This document shows, piece after piece, positions 56,177 through 64,000 of a stretch of 64,000 nt of DNA. Under the pieces are notes generated by a model. That model was not told where the DNA came from. It saw only the letters and a list, made by a program, of their open reading frames with translations, and did not search any database. The position numbers were made by a program, and so were the translations under genes. The DNA comes from Treponema sp. (GTDB lineage: Bacteria; Spirochaetota; Spirochaetia; Treponematales; Treponemataceae): positions 1,736,001 through 1,800,000 of the forward strand of contig CP091737.1 in the NCBI GenBank assembly GCA_022010055.1, given 5' to 3'. The stretch's first letter is position 1, and the number at the start of each line of letters is the position of its first letter.

Positions 56177-58501
56177 TCAGTCTTTTATTATGTCCAGTTT
56201 TTTTCCCTGATATTCCGGCATGAACTTTTTGCGGTCGCCGTTTTCAAACTGCACTTCAATCACAACCTCGCCGGAATCCGCATCGCTTTTTACAATCTGG
56301 CCATATCCGTAATCATCGCTGTAGAGCCGCACGCCTTTTTTCCATTTTTCAAGAATCTCAGCCTTCGCAGAAAGCGCCGCCGTTCCGCCCGCAATGGAAG
56401 AATTTCCGTTTGAAAAAGAAAGCGGAATCCGCCCCATCACATTAAACACATCTCCGGCTTCAACAAGAAAACGGCTTGGCATCGCAGGCTGAGTGCGTCC
56501 GTACATACGCCGCATCGCGCAGCTTGTGATATAGAGCTCGTTCCGCGCGCGTGTGATTCCAACGTAAAAAAGGCGGCGCTCCTCCTCAAGCTCGTCTCCG
56601 GTCTTGTCCTCCCGCGGAAAGATTCCGTTTTCAAGGCCAGTTATTATAACCCGGTTGAACTCAAGCCCCTTGGTATTGTGCAAAGTAATCAAAGTCACAG
56701 CATCGGGCGAGTCTTCCGCCTGATCCGCAAGAGTCCGGTCAAGCTCAATGGAATCAAGAAAGTCCAGCAGACCGGAGCGCGAAAACGGATAGGAAATCGC
56801 ACTATTGACCAGCTCCTGCAAGTTCTGAACCCGCGATGTTCCGTCAATTTCGTCCTGGCTTTTGTGGTACTCATCAAGCCCGGCTTCTTCTATAACGCGC
56901 TGAATAAAAACTGAAAGCCGCTCAAAATTTCTTTCCGAGCCCTTGTCCGGGCGCTTTTCCGCCCCATTTTCGCCTGAATCCGCATCCGAATCCGCGTCCG
57001 ATTTCGATTCCGCAGAAACCGCCTGCTCCGCAAGAAGCGCCACCTGAAAGTCCTCCGGCAGCTCCCTGGATTTTTCATCAAGCTCGCCCTGGAGTTTTTT
57101 CATTATCAGACAAAAATCCTTGAGTCCTTCCCTGGCCTTTTTAGACAGATTTTCCGCGCAGTTTTCCGCCGCGTCCAGAAGATTCAGGTTTTCTATCAAA
57201 GTTCCGGCGGACGAATACGCCGCCTCCACAATTTTTTCCTGCGATTTTTCGCCTACGCCGCGCACAGGCTTATTCACAATCCGGGCAAAAGCAAGCTCAT
57301 CCCGCGGATTCACAAGAAGCGAAAGATACCCCAGCGCATCCTTGATTTCCTCGCGCTCATAAAATTTCAACGAGCCGACAACAGCGTAAGGAATTTTCTT
57401 GTGCAGAAATTCAGTCTCAAGCGCCAGCGACTGCGCGTTCGTTCTGTACAGCACGGCAAAATCGCTGTAATGCGCGCCTTGACTTTCAACCGCCTTGCGG
57501 ATCAACTGGGCGCAAAATGCCGCCTCTTTATCCTGATTTTCAACAAAAACAAGAACCGGAAGACTTCCCTCGCCCCGCGCGGCAACAAGAGTTTTCCCGA
57601 GCCTGTCAGTATTTTTTGAAACAACCGCGTCCGCCGCCTCAAGAATTTTCCCGGTAGAACGGTAATTCCGTTCCAGACGAATAATTTTTGTACCCGGAAA
57701 AAGGTTCGGAAACTGCAGAATATTCTGCACCTCCGCGCCCCGGAATTTATAAATGGACTGATCATCATCGCCCACAACGCAAACATAAGTTCCAGAATTT
57801 TCCCTGACCCCGCTCAGCGCCTGCAAAAGCTTAAACTGCGCCACATTAGAATCCTGATACTCGTCAACCATAATCACCCGGAAACGATGCATCATCTGTC
57901 TTCTTATTGTTTCATTTTTTTCAAGAATCTGAACCGGGCGCATAATCAAATCGCCAAAATCCGCATTTCCAGTCGCAAGAAGCCGCTGCTGATACGCCGA
58001 ATAAATCTCCGCAAGATTTCCGTCCTTGTCAAATTCCGAAAGATTATCTTCCGGCGTAAGGCAGTAATCCTTGCAAAGCGAAATTCTGTGGGCCGCAAGG
58101 TTCGCCTGCTTTTTTGTCATCCCCGGAACAGCCTTCATAATCAGCGAGGCAGAATCGTCATCGTCATAAACAGTAAAATTCGGGTCAAGTTTCGCCTCTT
58201 CCGAATAACGGCGCAAAAACCACGCTCCAAAAGAATGAAAAGTCTTAATCTGAGCCTGCTCCGCAAGAGGTTCAAGAGCCACCGCGCGCTCCTTCATTTC
58301 ATTCGCAGCTTTTTTTGTAAAAGTAACCGCAAGAATCGACCACGGCTGAACATTCTCGTGCTGAATCAGATATGCTATTTTTGTTGTAATAACCCTTGTT
58401 TTTCCCGACCCCGCGCCTGCAAGAATCAGCAAGGAAGAACCGGAATGCGTAACCGCCTCAGTCTGCTCCGGGTTCAAAGATTCAAGATATTCATAAGCCA
58501 T
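56177..58501 (-). CDS. UvrD/PcrA-type superfamily 1 DNA helicase
   Basis: This 774-residue 3'-to-5' helicase is used in repair and conflict resolution. Motifs in order: AGAGSGKTRVITTKIAYLI (Walker A), VTFTKKAANEMKERA (Ia), MVDEYQDSNVAQFKLL (II), VGDDDQSIYKFRGAE (III), LERNYRST (IV), VTLITLHNTKGLEFNRVII (V) and ERRLFYVGITRARNEL (VI). Between domains (~residues 500-545) is an acidic Asp/Ser/Glu insertion with repeated Asp-Ala-Asp-Ser units, probably a flexible loop. The C-terminal ~60 residues are Tudor-like, as in PcrA. The ATG before AYEYLESLNPEQ follows AAGGA and is eight codons inside a longer open frame. Confidence 0.9.
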   Translation of the reverse strand: MAYEYLESLNPEQTEAVTHSGSSLLILAGAGSGKTRVITTKIAYLIQHENVQPWSILAVTFTKKAANEMKERAVALEPLAEQAQIKTFHSFGAWFLRRYSEEAKLDPNFTVYDDDDSASLIMKAVPGMTKKQANLAAHRISLCKDYCLTPEDNLSEFDKDGNLAEIYSAYQQRLLATGNADFGDLIMRPVQILEKNETIRRQMMHRFRVIMVDEYQDSNVAQFKLLQALSGVRENSGTYVCVVGDDDQSIYKFRGAEVQNILQFPNLFPGTKIIRLERNYRSTGKILEAADAVVSKNTDRLGKTLVAARGEGSLPVLVFVENQDKEAAFCAQLIRKAVESQGAHYSDFAVLYRTNAQSLALETEFLHKKIPYAVVGSLKFYEREEIKDALGYLSLLVNPRDELAFARIVNKPVRGVGEKSQEKIVEAAYSSAGTLIENLNLLDAAENCAENLSKKAREGLKDFCLIMKKLQGELDEKSRELPEDFQVALLAEQAVSAESKSDADSDADSGENGAEKRPDKGSERNFERLSVFIQRVIEEAGLDEYHKSQDEIDGTSRVQNLQELVNSAISYPFSRSGLLDFLDSIELDRTLADQAEDSPDAVTLITLHNTKGLEFNRVIITGLENGIFPREDKTGDELEEERRLFYVGITRARNELYITSCAMRRMYGRTQPAMPSRFLVEAGDVFNVMGRIPLSFSNGNSSIAGGTAALSAKAEILEKWKKGVRLYSDDYGYGQIVKSDADSGEVVIEVQFENGDRKKFMPEYQGKKLDIIKD

Positions 58502-58644
58502 ATTTTTTTCCTTTTCAGGGCGCAAATTTCTTCAGGAACGGGCTTTTCATGGCTCCCCTTCCGGTCCGTTAGCCACAAGCAGCCTTTCATGCCGCTTATG
58601 GCCAATCGCTTCGCGCCCATTCCAATCCCGCGCAGGCGGATTCC

Positions 58645-60132
58645 CTAATCCCTTATTTCCGTAGCGTAAATCAGACCTTCTTTTTTTTGCTCCGCAACGC
58701 CGGCGTTCAGTTCAGACTCACCGGTCAGAATCGCATCCAAGTCTACATCGCTGCTGGCAACAACCCGAACTTTCACAAAGCGTCCTGTTTTTACAAGCTC
58801 CCGCTGACTTTCAGAATCTTTTTCGTAACGGACAACAACAGAGCCGTCAACTTCCGGAGCCTGAAACCAGGCCCTGCCGATTGCAAGACCTTCATCGCCT
58901 TCAACAATTTCTTCTATTAAAACATCATATTCGCCGCCAACGCGCGCCGCAAGACTCTGCCTTGTAATTTCCGCCTGAACAGAAACAAGTTCTCCGGCGC
59001 GTCTTTTTGCGACGTCCGCCTTTACACGGTTTTTCATCGAATAGGCAGGCGTGTCCTCTTCCCTGCTGTACGGAAAGCAGCCCGACCAGTCGCTCTTAAG
59101 TTTTCTCAAAAATTCAACGGTTTCCGCGGCATCAGCATCCGTTTCCCCGGGAAATCCGGTTAAAAAAGTTGTGCGCAAGCTCGCGCCGGGCAAAGCCTCC
59201 CGTATATCAGAAGCAAGCCTAAGATATTCCGCCGCGCTGCCTTTTCTGTTCATTTTATGGATAATATTTTCGCTTCCGCTCTGAAAAGGAATGTCAAAAT
59301 ACGGAAGCAGGCGCTTGTCCTTCCGCATCACCGGAAGAATATCCCTGTTAAAATGGTCAGGATGAATATAAAGCGGGCGAACCGCAAAATTTCCAGGCAG
59401 CGCAGAAATCATCTCAAGAAGTCTTGCAAGACCGGACTTTTCTTCCGTTCCGCAATTTTTACCGTTTTCCCACCTAGGTAGCGGAAGCCTTCCTGTGCCA
59501 AAAACATCGTCATTTTCGCCTGTTCCGTAAGCCGCCAGATCCTGCCCTATAAGATTAAACTCAACAACGCCCTTTGAATACAATTCCTTAATCTCATTAA
59601 TTATGCTCAACGCAGGGCGACTCCTGAGCTCTCCGCGGATAACTGGAATAGCGCAAAACGAACAGTGGTTTGAACATCCTTCCGTGATTTTTACAAATGC
59701 GCTTCCGCGGTAGGAAAGCAGGACACGGCGCTCGCCAACACATACGCCTTCCTGACTGTATGTCTTAACGCAGCGCTCTCCTTTCAGCATAGCCTTTACA
59801 GTTTCATCTATCTTATCAAGGTTTCCGTTTCCAAAAATCGCATCGGCCTCAGGAAGCTGCTCCCTTAAATCATCCGAATAACGCTCGGCAAGACATCCTG
59901 TAAGCAGAATTTTCGCCTTCGGATACTGATTTTTTGCATAATAAACAGCATCCAGAGATTCTTTTTTTGCAGACTCAATAAATCCGCATGAATTAACAAT
60001 TATAAAATCAGCGTCCGCCGCATCAAAAGTCTGCGACATTCCAAGATTCAGAAGCCTGGTTACAATAAGCTCGCCATCAACCTGGTTTTTTGCACATCCG
60101 TGCTGATCTATAAAAAATTTAGTCAAGTTCAA
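58645..60132 (-). CDS. rimO: Ribosomal protein uS12 methylthiotransferase RimO
   Basis: RimO adds a methylthio group to Asp88-type residues of ribosomal protein S12. Three Cys for the auxiliary cluster are in IDQHGCAKNQ, IVNSCGFIESAK and LLTGCLAERY. The radical-SAM motif is CSNHCSFC, followed by AIPVIRGELRSRP, which is typical of RimO rather than MiaB. The C-terminal TRAM domain starts near residue 390. The 495-residue length includes a ~30-residue insertion after IGQDLAAYGTG and a short C-terminal extension. The start overlaps the RodZ-like gene stop by 14 bases. Confidence 0.92.
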   Translation of the reverse strand: MNLTKFFIDQHGCAKNQVDGELIVTRLLNLGMSQTFDAADADFIIVNSCGFIESAKKESLDAVYYAKNQYPKAKILLTGCLAERYSDDLREQLPEADAIFGNGNLDKIDETVKAMLKGERCVKTYSQEGVCVGERRVLLSYRGSAFVKITEGCSNHCSFCAIPVIRGELRSRPALSIINEIKELYSKGVVEFNLIGQDLAAYGTGENDDVFGTGRLPLPRWENGKNCGTEEKSGLARLLEMISALPGNFAVRPLYIHPDHFNRDILPVMRKDKRLLPYFDIPFQSGSENIIHKMNRKGSAAEYLRLASDIREALPGASLRTTFLTGFPGETDADAAETVEFLRKLKSDWSGCFPYSREEDTPAYSMKNRVKADVAKRRAGELVSVQAEITRQSLAARVGGEYDVLIEEIVEGDEGLAIGRAWFQAPEVDGSVVVRYEKDSESQRELVKTGRFVKVRVVASSDVDLDAILTGESELNAGVAEQKKEGLIYATEIRD

Positions 60133-61203
60133 TTACCACCAGTTTATACTTTCCGTCAGTATCTTTTATCCACTTTATGTCTTCCGCCAGAACCTGTCCC
60201 GCCTTGCCGATTTCCAAATCGTAAGTCCTTGCATCGGCAACAACAGAGAATTTAACAGTATTGCAGTTTGACATCCAAAGGCGAACACCATTGTTTGCAG
60301 TAATAGTCGCAATCTCGCCGCTTGTAAAATATGCCTCAACGGCATCGCGGCGGTCAATCTTGTAACGGAATTCGCACGCGCCGCGGAAACTTGCGTTGAT
60401 TGTAAACGGATACGCACGATTGTCTTCAAGGATAACAACCTTCTTGTGGTTGGCATCAAGTTCCGTAGCAAGCGGTATCTCCGCCTGGCTGACAGCAGAA
60501 ATGTAAGCGCCCTCGCTGCACTTAAGAACCCTTACCTCCGCACCGAACGCTTCGTTTGTTGAAGAAATATCGGAAACGTAGACAATCAGATCCGAGTTGG
60601 AATCGCCGTCAATATCAAGCTCAGACTCTTCCGCCAGATCCGTGTACAAAGTTCCAACCGGACACTGCAGCCCGAACTGAGAAAGCGTATTGCTTACCGT
60701 AAGCACAATCTGGCCATCCGCGCCGTCAAAAATTATCTGGTCGCCTTTATAAAGCCGCTTTGTAAGAGCCTTGTCTGTAAGTTCGTATTTTTTTAAAGTA
60801 TTTTCCTTGTCAACAACAACATTTTCAGTAACTGCGTTTTTTTTCTTCATTATGCAGACAAAAAGAACGGCAAAAATCGCAATTACAAAAAGCCCTATCC
60901 CGCATGAAACCAACGGCCAGAAATAAGCAGGCTTTCGTGAATATAAAGATTTTCAGGAACAGGGGATTCCTGAAGTTTTTTATTTTTATACAAAGTAGCT
61001 ACAGTGTCAGGATTTACGCCAAGATACTCAGCATAAATACGCATAAACCCGAGCATATACGCTTCGCCGGGAAATACGCCGTCATCCTCTTCTTCCAGAG
61101 CGACTATATAAGAAAACTTAACTGATGTTTCCTGGGCGGCCGTTTCCCTGTCAATATTCTTTGACTCTCGGGCGTTCCTTAAAATTTCACCATAACTATC
61201 CAT
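60119..61203 (-). CDS. RodZ-like membrane protein with helix-turn-helix domain (frame break near 60934)
   Basis: About 361 residues. Residues ~1-75 are an Xre-type helix-turn-helix (GEILRNARESKNIDRETAAQ, VKFSYIVALEE), followed by the RodZ-like FPGEAYMLGFMRIYAEYLGV. Adding one A near 60934 gives IHEKPAYFWPLVSCGIGLF, continuing into a membrane helix (~110-130). The rest is a periplasmic beta-rich domain ending KYKLVVIELD. RodZ ties MreB to the membrane in cell-shape control. This is the same layout, but the C-terminal domain is longer than usual, so the role is inferred. It lies between lolA and rimO in one operon. Confidence 0.75.
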
Positions 61204-61209
61204 TAAACT

Positions 61210-61893
61210 TTACTCCGAAAACAAAAAGTTGTTGTAATTGTTCGCAGAAGAAGGCGGATCATAAATAAAACGCTGATCAGAAATGTCAGAATTTACTTTA
61301 TATCCTGTAAAATTAAAAACAAAAGTCTCACCGTGGGAAGTCGCTGCCTCCACGCGGCGGATAAGCTTTGTATCCGCATTTATCGCAAGCTTAATGTAAC
61401 GGAACGCCTCGGAAGAATTCCTTCTTGAAAGAATCAGCTTTACAACCTTTTCAGAAGAACCTTCCTCAAGCGGGAGCGGCTCCTGCCCTACTTCATAGGC
61501 AACAACGTAATAACGGCTCAAAAGCGAAAGCCCCTGCGCCGTATTCAAATTCGCCGCGTTGCCGGAACCTTCAGTCTTTACGGACTGCTGAAGGACAGCA
61601 GCCTCTTCCGGAAGATAAACAGTAAGCAGGTCGCCGTTAAAAACAATAACCTGATCCGCCGGAGAGGTAAAATCCATCCTTAGGAGATCCGGTTTTTTAT
61701 AGGAAACTTTTCCAGACATATCGCGTTTATCCGCGCGAATATCAAAATCAGCCTCGTAATCCTTCAGGGTTGCGTAATATTCAGAAACAGTTTTAAAATA
61801 TGCGCTTGCTGTTGTAATCGCCTGCGCCGAAATTGCCGCCGCCGAAATAAAAGAAACAAGGGCGGCAGCCAGGATTTTTGCGTGCTTTTTCAT
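61210..61893 (-). CDS. lolA: Outer-membrane lipoprotein carrier LolA
   Basis: LolA is the periplasmic chaperone that carries lipoproteins from LolCDE to the outer membrane. The signal peptide (MKKHAKILAAALVSFISAAA) ends near ISAQA. Family features: a start like LKDYEADFDI, KVSYKKPDLLRMDFTSPADQ, VIVFNGDLLTVYLPEE and a late VEAATSHGETFVFNFTGYKV. The length (228) is normal. It heads a lolA-RodZ-rimO run, with the next start seven bases after its stop. A TATAAT lies about 15 bases upstream of the ATG; an open frame of 12 codons before the ATG is not needed. Confidence 0.88.
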   Translation of the reverse strand: MKKHAKILAAALVSFISAAAISAQAITTASAYFKTVSEYYATLKDYEADFDIRADKRDMSGKVSYKKPDLLRMDFTSPADQVIVFNGDLLTVYLPEEAAVLQQSVKTEGSGNAANLNTAQGLSLLSRYYVVAYEVGQEPLPLEEGSSEKVVKLILSRRNSSEAFRYIKLAINADTKLIRRVEAATSHGETFVFNFTGYKVNSDISDQRFIYDPPSSANNYNNFLFSE

Positions 61894-61930
61894 AAACTTT
61901 ATTCTATTATAACTGAATAACGCGGTCAAG

Positions 61931-62253
61931 ACAGGGCAAACGCATTATAAATGTATTCAGCAAAAAACTTGCTCCCTGTCACGGTTTCGTGGTTCAAAAT
62001 CGAAGATGTCCAATAAGTTCTGAATGTCATTGTTGAACAAATTCTAAATGATTGTAATATATGCATTTAGAATTTCAGGTCAAGCCTATAAATGACAAAA
62101 AAGATACTTATTGGACATCCCCTACACGCTGATTGTTGCAAAGTAACTATAGAAGTGACCGCTCACGCGGTCTCAACAATCAGAGTGTTTTTGACCACGA
62201 AACCGTTCCTTCGCGCAAAGTTTACTTAAATTATTTATAATGCGTTTGCCCTG
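61931..62253. mobile_element. Miniature inverted-repeat element, copy B
   Basis: A 323-bp copy of the element found beside gatC. Ends: AGGGCAAACGCATTATAAAT and its perfect complement ATTTATAATGCGTTTGCCCT. It is flanked by a perfect 9-bp direct repeat GCGGTCAAG (61922-61930 and 62254-62262), a target duplication. The right duplication contains the TGA stop of ftsH, so the element inserted at the end of that gene. The nested GATGTCC element lies at 62005-62119. There is no coding capacity. It fills the whole 360-base gap between ftsH and lolA. Confidence 0.9.
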
Positions 62254-62257
62254 GCGG

Positions 62258-64000
62258 TCAAGCAAGCGGAGCGGCAAGTTCTTCACAATGTTTTGCGCCG
62301 TTCACTATATCGTAGAATTCCTTTCCATCCATTGTTTCTTTTTCTTTAAGCCGCTCAGAAATAAACACAAGCAAATCCTTATGGTCCTCAAGCAGCTTTA
62401 AAACATACTCATAGCGTTCTTCCATAAGCTTGGCAATTTCGTTATCAATATAATTCTGAGTTTCCTCGCTGAATTCGCGCACAAGGTTAGGGTCGCCGCC
62501 GCGGTTTCCAAGAACACCTTTTCCAAGCGTCATATTCTTAAACTTGTCGCTCATTCCGTAATCAACAATCATCTGCTTGATAATATCCGTAGCGCGCGCA
62601 ATGTCATTTGACGCCCCTGTAGAAATATCGCCAAGCACAATCTGTTCAGCGGCGCGGCCGCCCAAAAGGGTGTCGACCTCATTTATCATATCTTTTCGGG
62701 TAAGCGCAAATTTTTCTTCCTTGTCGCGATACTGAGTAAAACCGCCAACGCCGTTTGAACGCGGCACAACAGTAATCTTGTTGACCGGCGGATAATCCGG
62801 CGTAAACGCGCCTACAAGCGCATGTCCGGTCTCGTGAACAGAAGTCAGCTGCAGCTGCTTTTCCTTATCCTTCTTGGTTTTCTTTTTAAGACCAATGCTT
62901 ACCTTGTCAATCGCATCATTAAAATCGTCCATCGTTACAAGCTTATGGCCATTTCTTACGGCAAGCAGAGCCGCCTCATTCACAACATTCGCAAGGTCAG
63001 CGCCGGCAAAGCCGCTTGTTCCGTGCGCAACAGAGACAAAATCAACATCATCCGCAATTTTTACATTTTTAGCGTGAATCCTGAGGATTGCTTCCCTTCC
63101 TTCCACATCAGGGCGTTCAACAGGAACCTGACGGTCAAAACGCCCCGGACGCAGCAGAGCCGGATCAAGGATGTCCGCGCGGTTAGTCGCGGCAAGAACA
63201 ATAAGTCCCTTTTCGTTTTCAAAGCCATCCATTTCAACAAGGAGCTGGTTCAGCGTCTGCTCGCGCTCATCATTTCCGCCGCCAAAACCATTCACTCGGC
63301 TTTTTCCAAGAGCATCTATCTCATCAATAAAAATAATGCAAGGCGCTTTTTCCCTGGCCTGCTTAAAAAGGTCGCGCACACGGCTCGCGCCCACGCCTAC
63401 AAACATTTCAACAAAATCAGAGCCGGAAATGCTAAAGAACGGAACTCCGGCTTCTCCTGCAACCGCACGGGCAAGCATGGTTTTTCCAGTTCCCGGCGGT
63501 CCTACAAGCAGAACACCCTTCGGGATTTTTCCGCCTATATCCGTATATTTCTTAGGAGACTTCAAAAAGTCAACAACCTCGACAAGCTCTTCCTTTGCCT
63601 CATCAACGCCGGCAACATCAGCAAAGCGGGTTTTTACCTTGCCTTCCTCCACCGCCTTCGCCCTTGAACCGCCTGCGCCGAAAATGCTTCCCATGCCGCC
63701 AGAACTTCCGCCCATTTTTCTAAACAGAATAAACCAGATTATGACAAAGAAAATAATCGGTCCTGCAAGAGAAATCAGCATAGAAATAAACGCGTTGTTC
63801 TGCTTTGTAATGAACTTGTACGTAACTTTCTTTCGTCAAGAAGCTCAATGAACTGGGAAAGCGGATAACCGCTCGCCTTGTAGACAGGACGGGTCTCGCG
63901 GGAGGCAACTTCTTTTGCAAAAACTCGGAAACCTTTCTCTTCCTTGTCAGCGTCTTCAACAGGAAGAACAACCTTTGGACCATAGCCTATGTAATAGTTT
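62258..64000 (-). CDS. ftsH: ATP-dependent zinc metalloprotease FtsH, N-terminus beyond window (frame break near 63826)
   Basis: FtsH is a membrane-bound AAA+ protease that degrades misassembled membrane proteins and regulators. The visible part has the periplasmic domain (from NYYIGYGPKVVLPVE), the second membrane helix (SMLISLAGPIIFFVIIWFIL), AAA+ Walker A GPPGTGKTMLARAVAG, Walker B IIFIDEIDALGKSR, the second-region-of-homology TNRADILDPALLRPGRFDRQ and zinc site HETGHALVGAF. It ends EELAAPLA. The frame shifts near 63826; one G more restores ELLDERKVTYKFITKQNN. The first membrane helix lies past position 64000. Confidence 0.95.

Noticed and set aside
57887..58648. Plus-strand 253-residue open frame opposite the helicase gene
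   Set aside because: Antisense to Walker A and other helicase motifs; Arg/Lys/Phe-rich shadow product without family features.
62822..63667. Plus-strand 281-residue open frame opposite ftsH
   Set aside because: Fully antisense to conserved AAA+ and protease motifs; no start context.
1..64000. tRNA, rRNA or replication-origin features
   Set aside because: No cloverleaf with a GTTCGAATC-type arm, no rRNA segment and no DnaA-box cluster was recognised by eye; a covariance-model scan would be needed to exclude small RNAs.

Overview
The window reads as a chromosome segment of a Treponema-like spirochete. The reasons are an IspD-IspF fusion behind a CarD regulator, a giant spirochete-type coiled-coil protein, many signal peptides ending in FSQ, a FliC-free but Rnf- and activase-rich anaerobe gene set, and Treponema-like versions of MurJ, GatCAB, RimO, LolA and FtsH. 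No rRNA, tRNA or CRISPR array was recognised. About 26 conserved genes, including essential ones, carry single-base frame breaks, nearly all of them repaired by changing one base in a short homopolymer. I therefore annotate these as single genes across the breaks. The sequence looks like an under-polished single-molecule assembly.

Layout. 1-2.1 kb: the 5' end of an acidic unknown gene, then carD and ispDF (+). 2.2-21.3 kb: a long minus-strand run of alpha-amylase, a huge coiled-coil protein, a HAD phosphatase, tonB-exbD-exbB, a beta-barrel-like protein, a TPR protein, a secreted protein and a giant acyl-CoA-dehydratase-activase-like protein. 21.4-24.7 kb: murJ and an M24 peptidase (+) with three miniature repeat elements. 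25-29.2 kb: a TPR protein and a LamG/fibronectin-like secreted protein (-). 29.1-31.1 kb: uvrC (+).

31.1-36.8 kb is a defence-type island, all on the minus strand between plus-strand housekeeping genes. It holds a DUF3791/DUF3990 pair, a BcgI-like restriction-modification system (fused nuclease-methyltransferase plus specificity subunit), an internally deleted KilA-N protein and a PIN toxin-antitoxin pair. The first two operons share a 29-bp promoter sequence. The specificity gene carries four back-to-back palindromes and an in-frame 24-bp tandem repeat in its spacer.

36.9-41.2 kb: an SH3 lipoprotein, an ABC-F ATPase and galE (+). 41.4-46.6 kb: rnfCDGEAB (-), a ferredoxin:NAD+ sodium or proton pump; its RnfE has a Cys-rich tail. 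46.9-48.2 kb: an M20 peptidase (+). 48.2-50.6 kb: the two ends of an S41 peptidase flanking a glycine-zipper lipoprotein and a small secreted/membrane protein, with GC-rich palindromes. 50.7-52.3 kb: small genes. 52.3-55.7 kb: gatCAB. 56.2-61.9 kb: a UvrD/PcrA helicase, rimO, a RodZ-like protein and lolA (-). 62.3-64 kb: ftsH, cut by the window end.

Two ~320-bp miniature inverted-repeat elements with 9-bp target duplications sit beside gatC and at the ftsH stop codon. Each contains a second, ~115-bp inverted-repeat element that also occurs alone upstream of murJ. Several core genes have a -10 box only 6-8 nt before the ATG, suggesting leaderless mRNAs.
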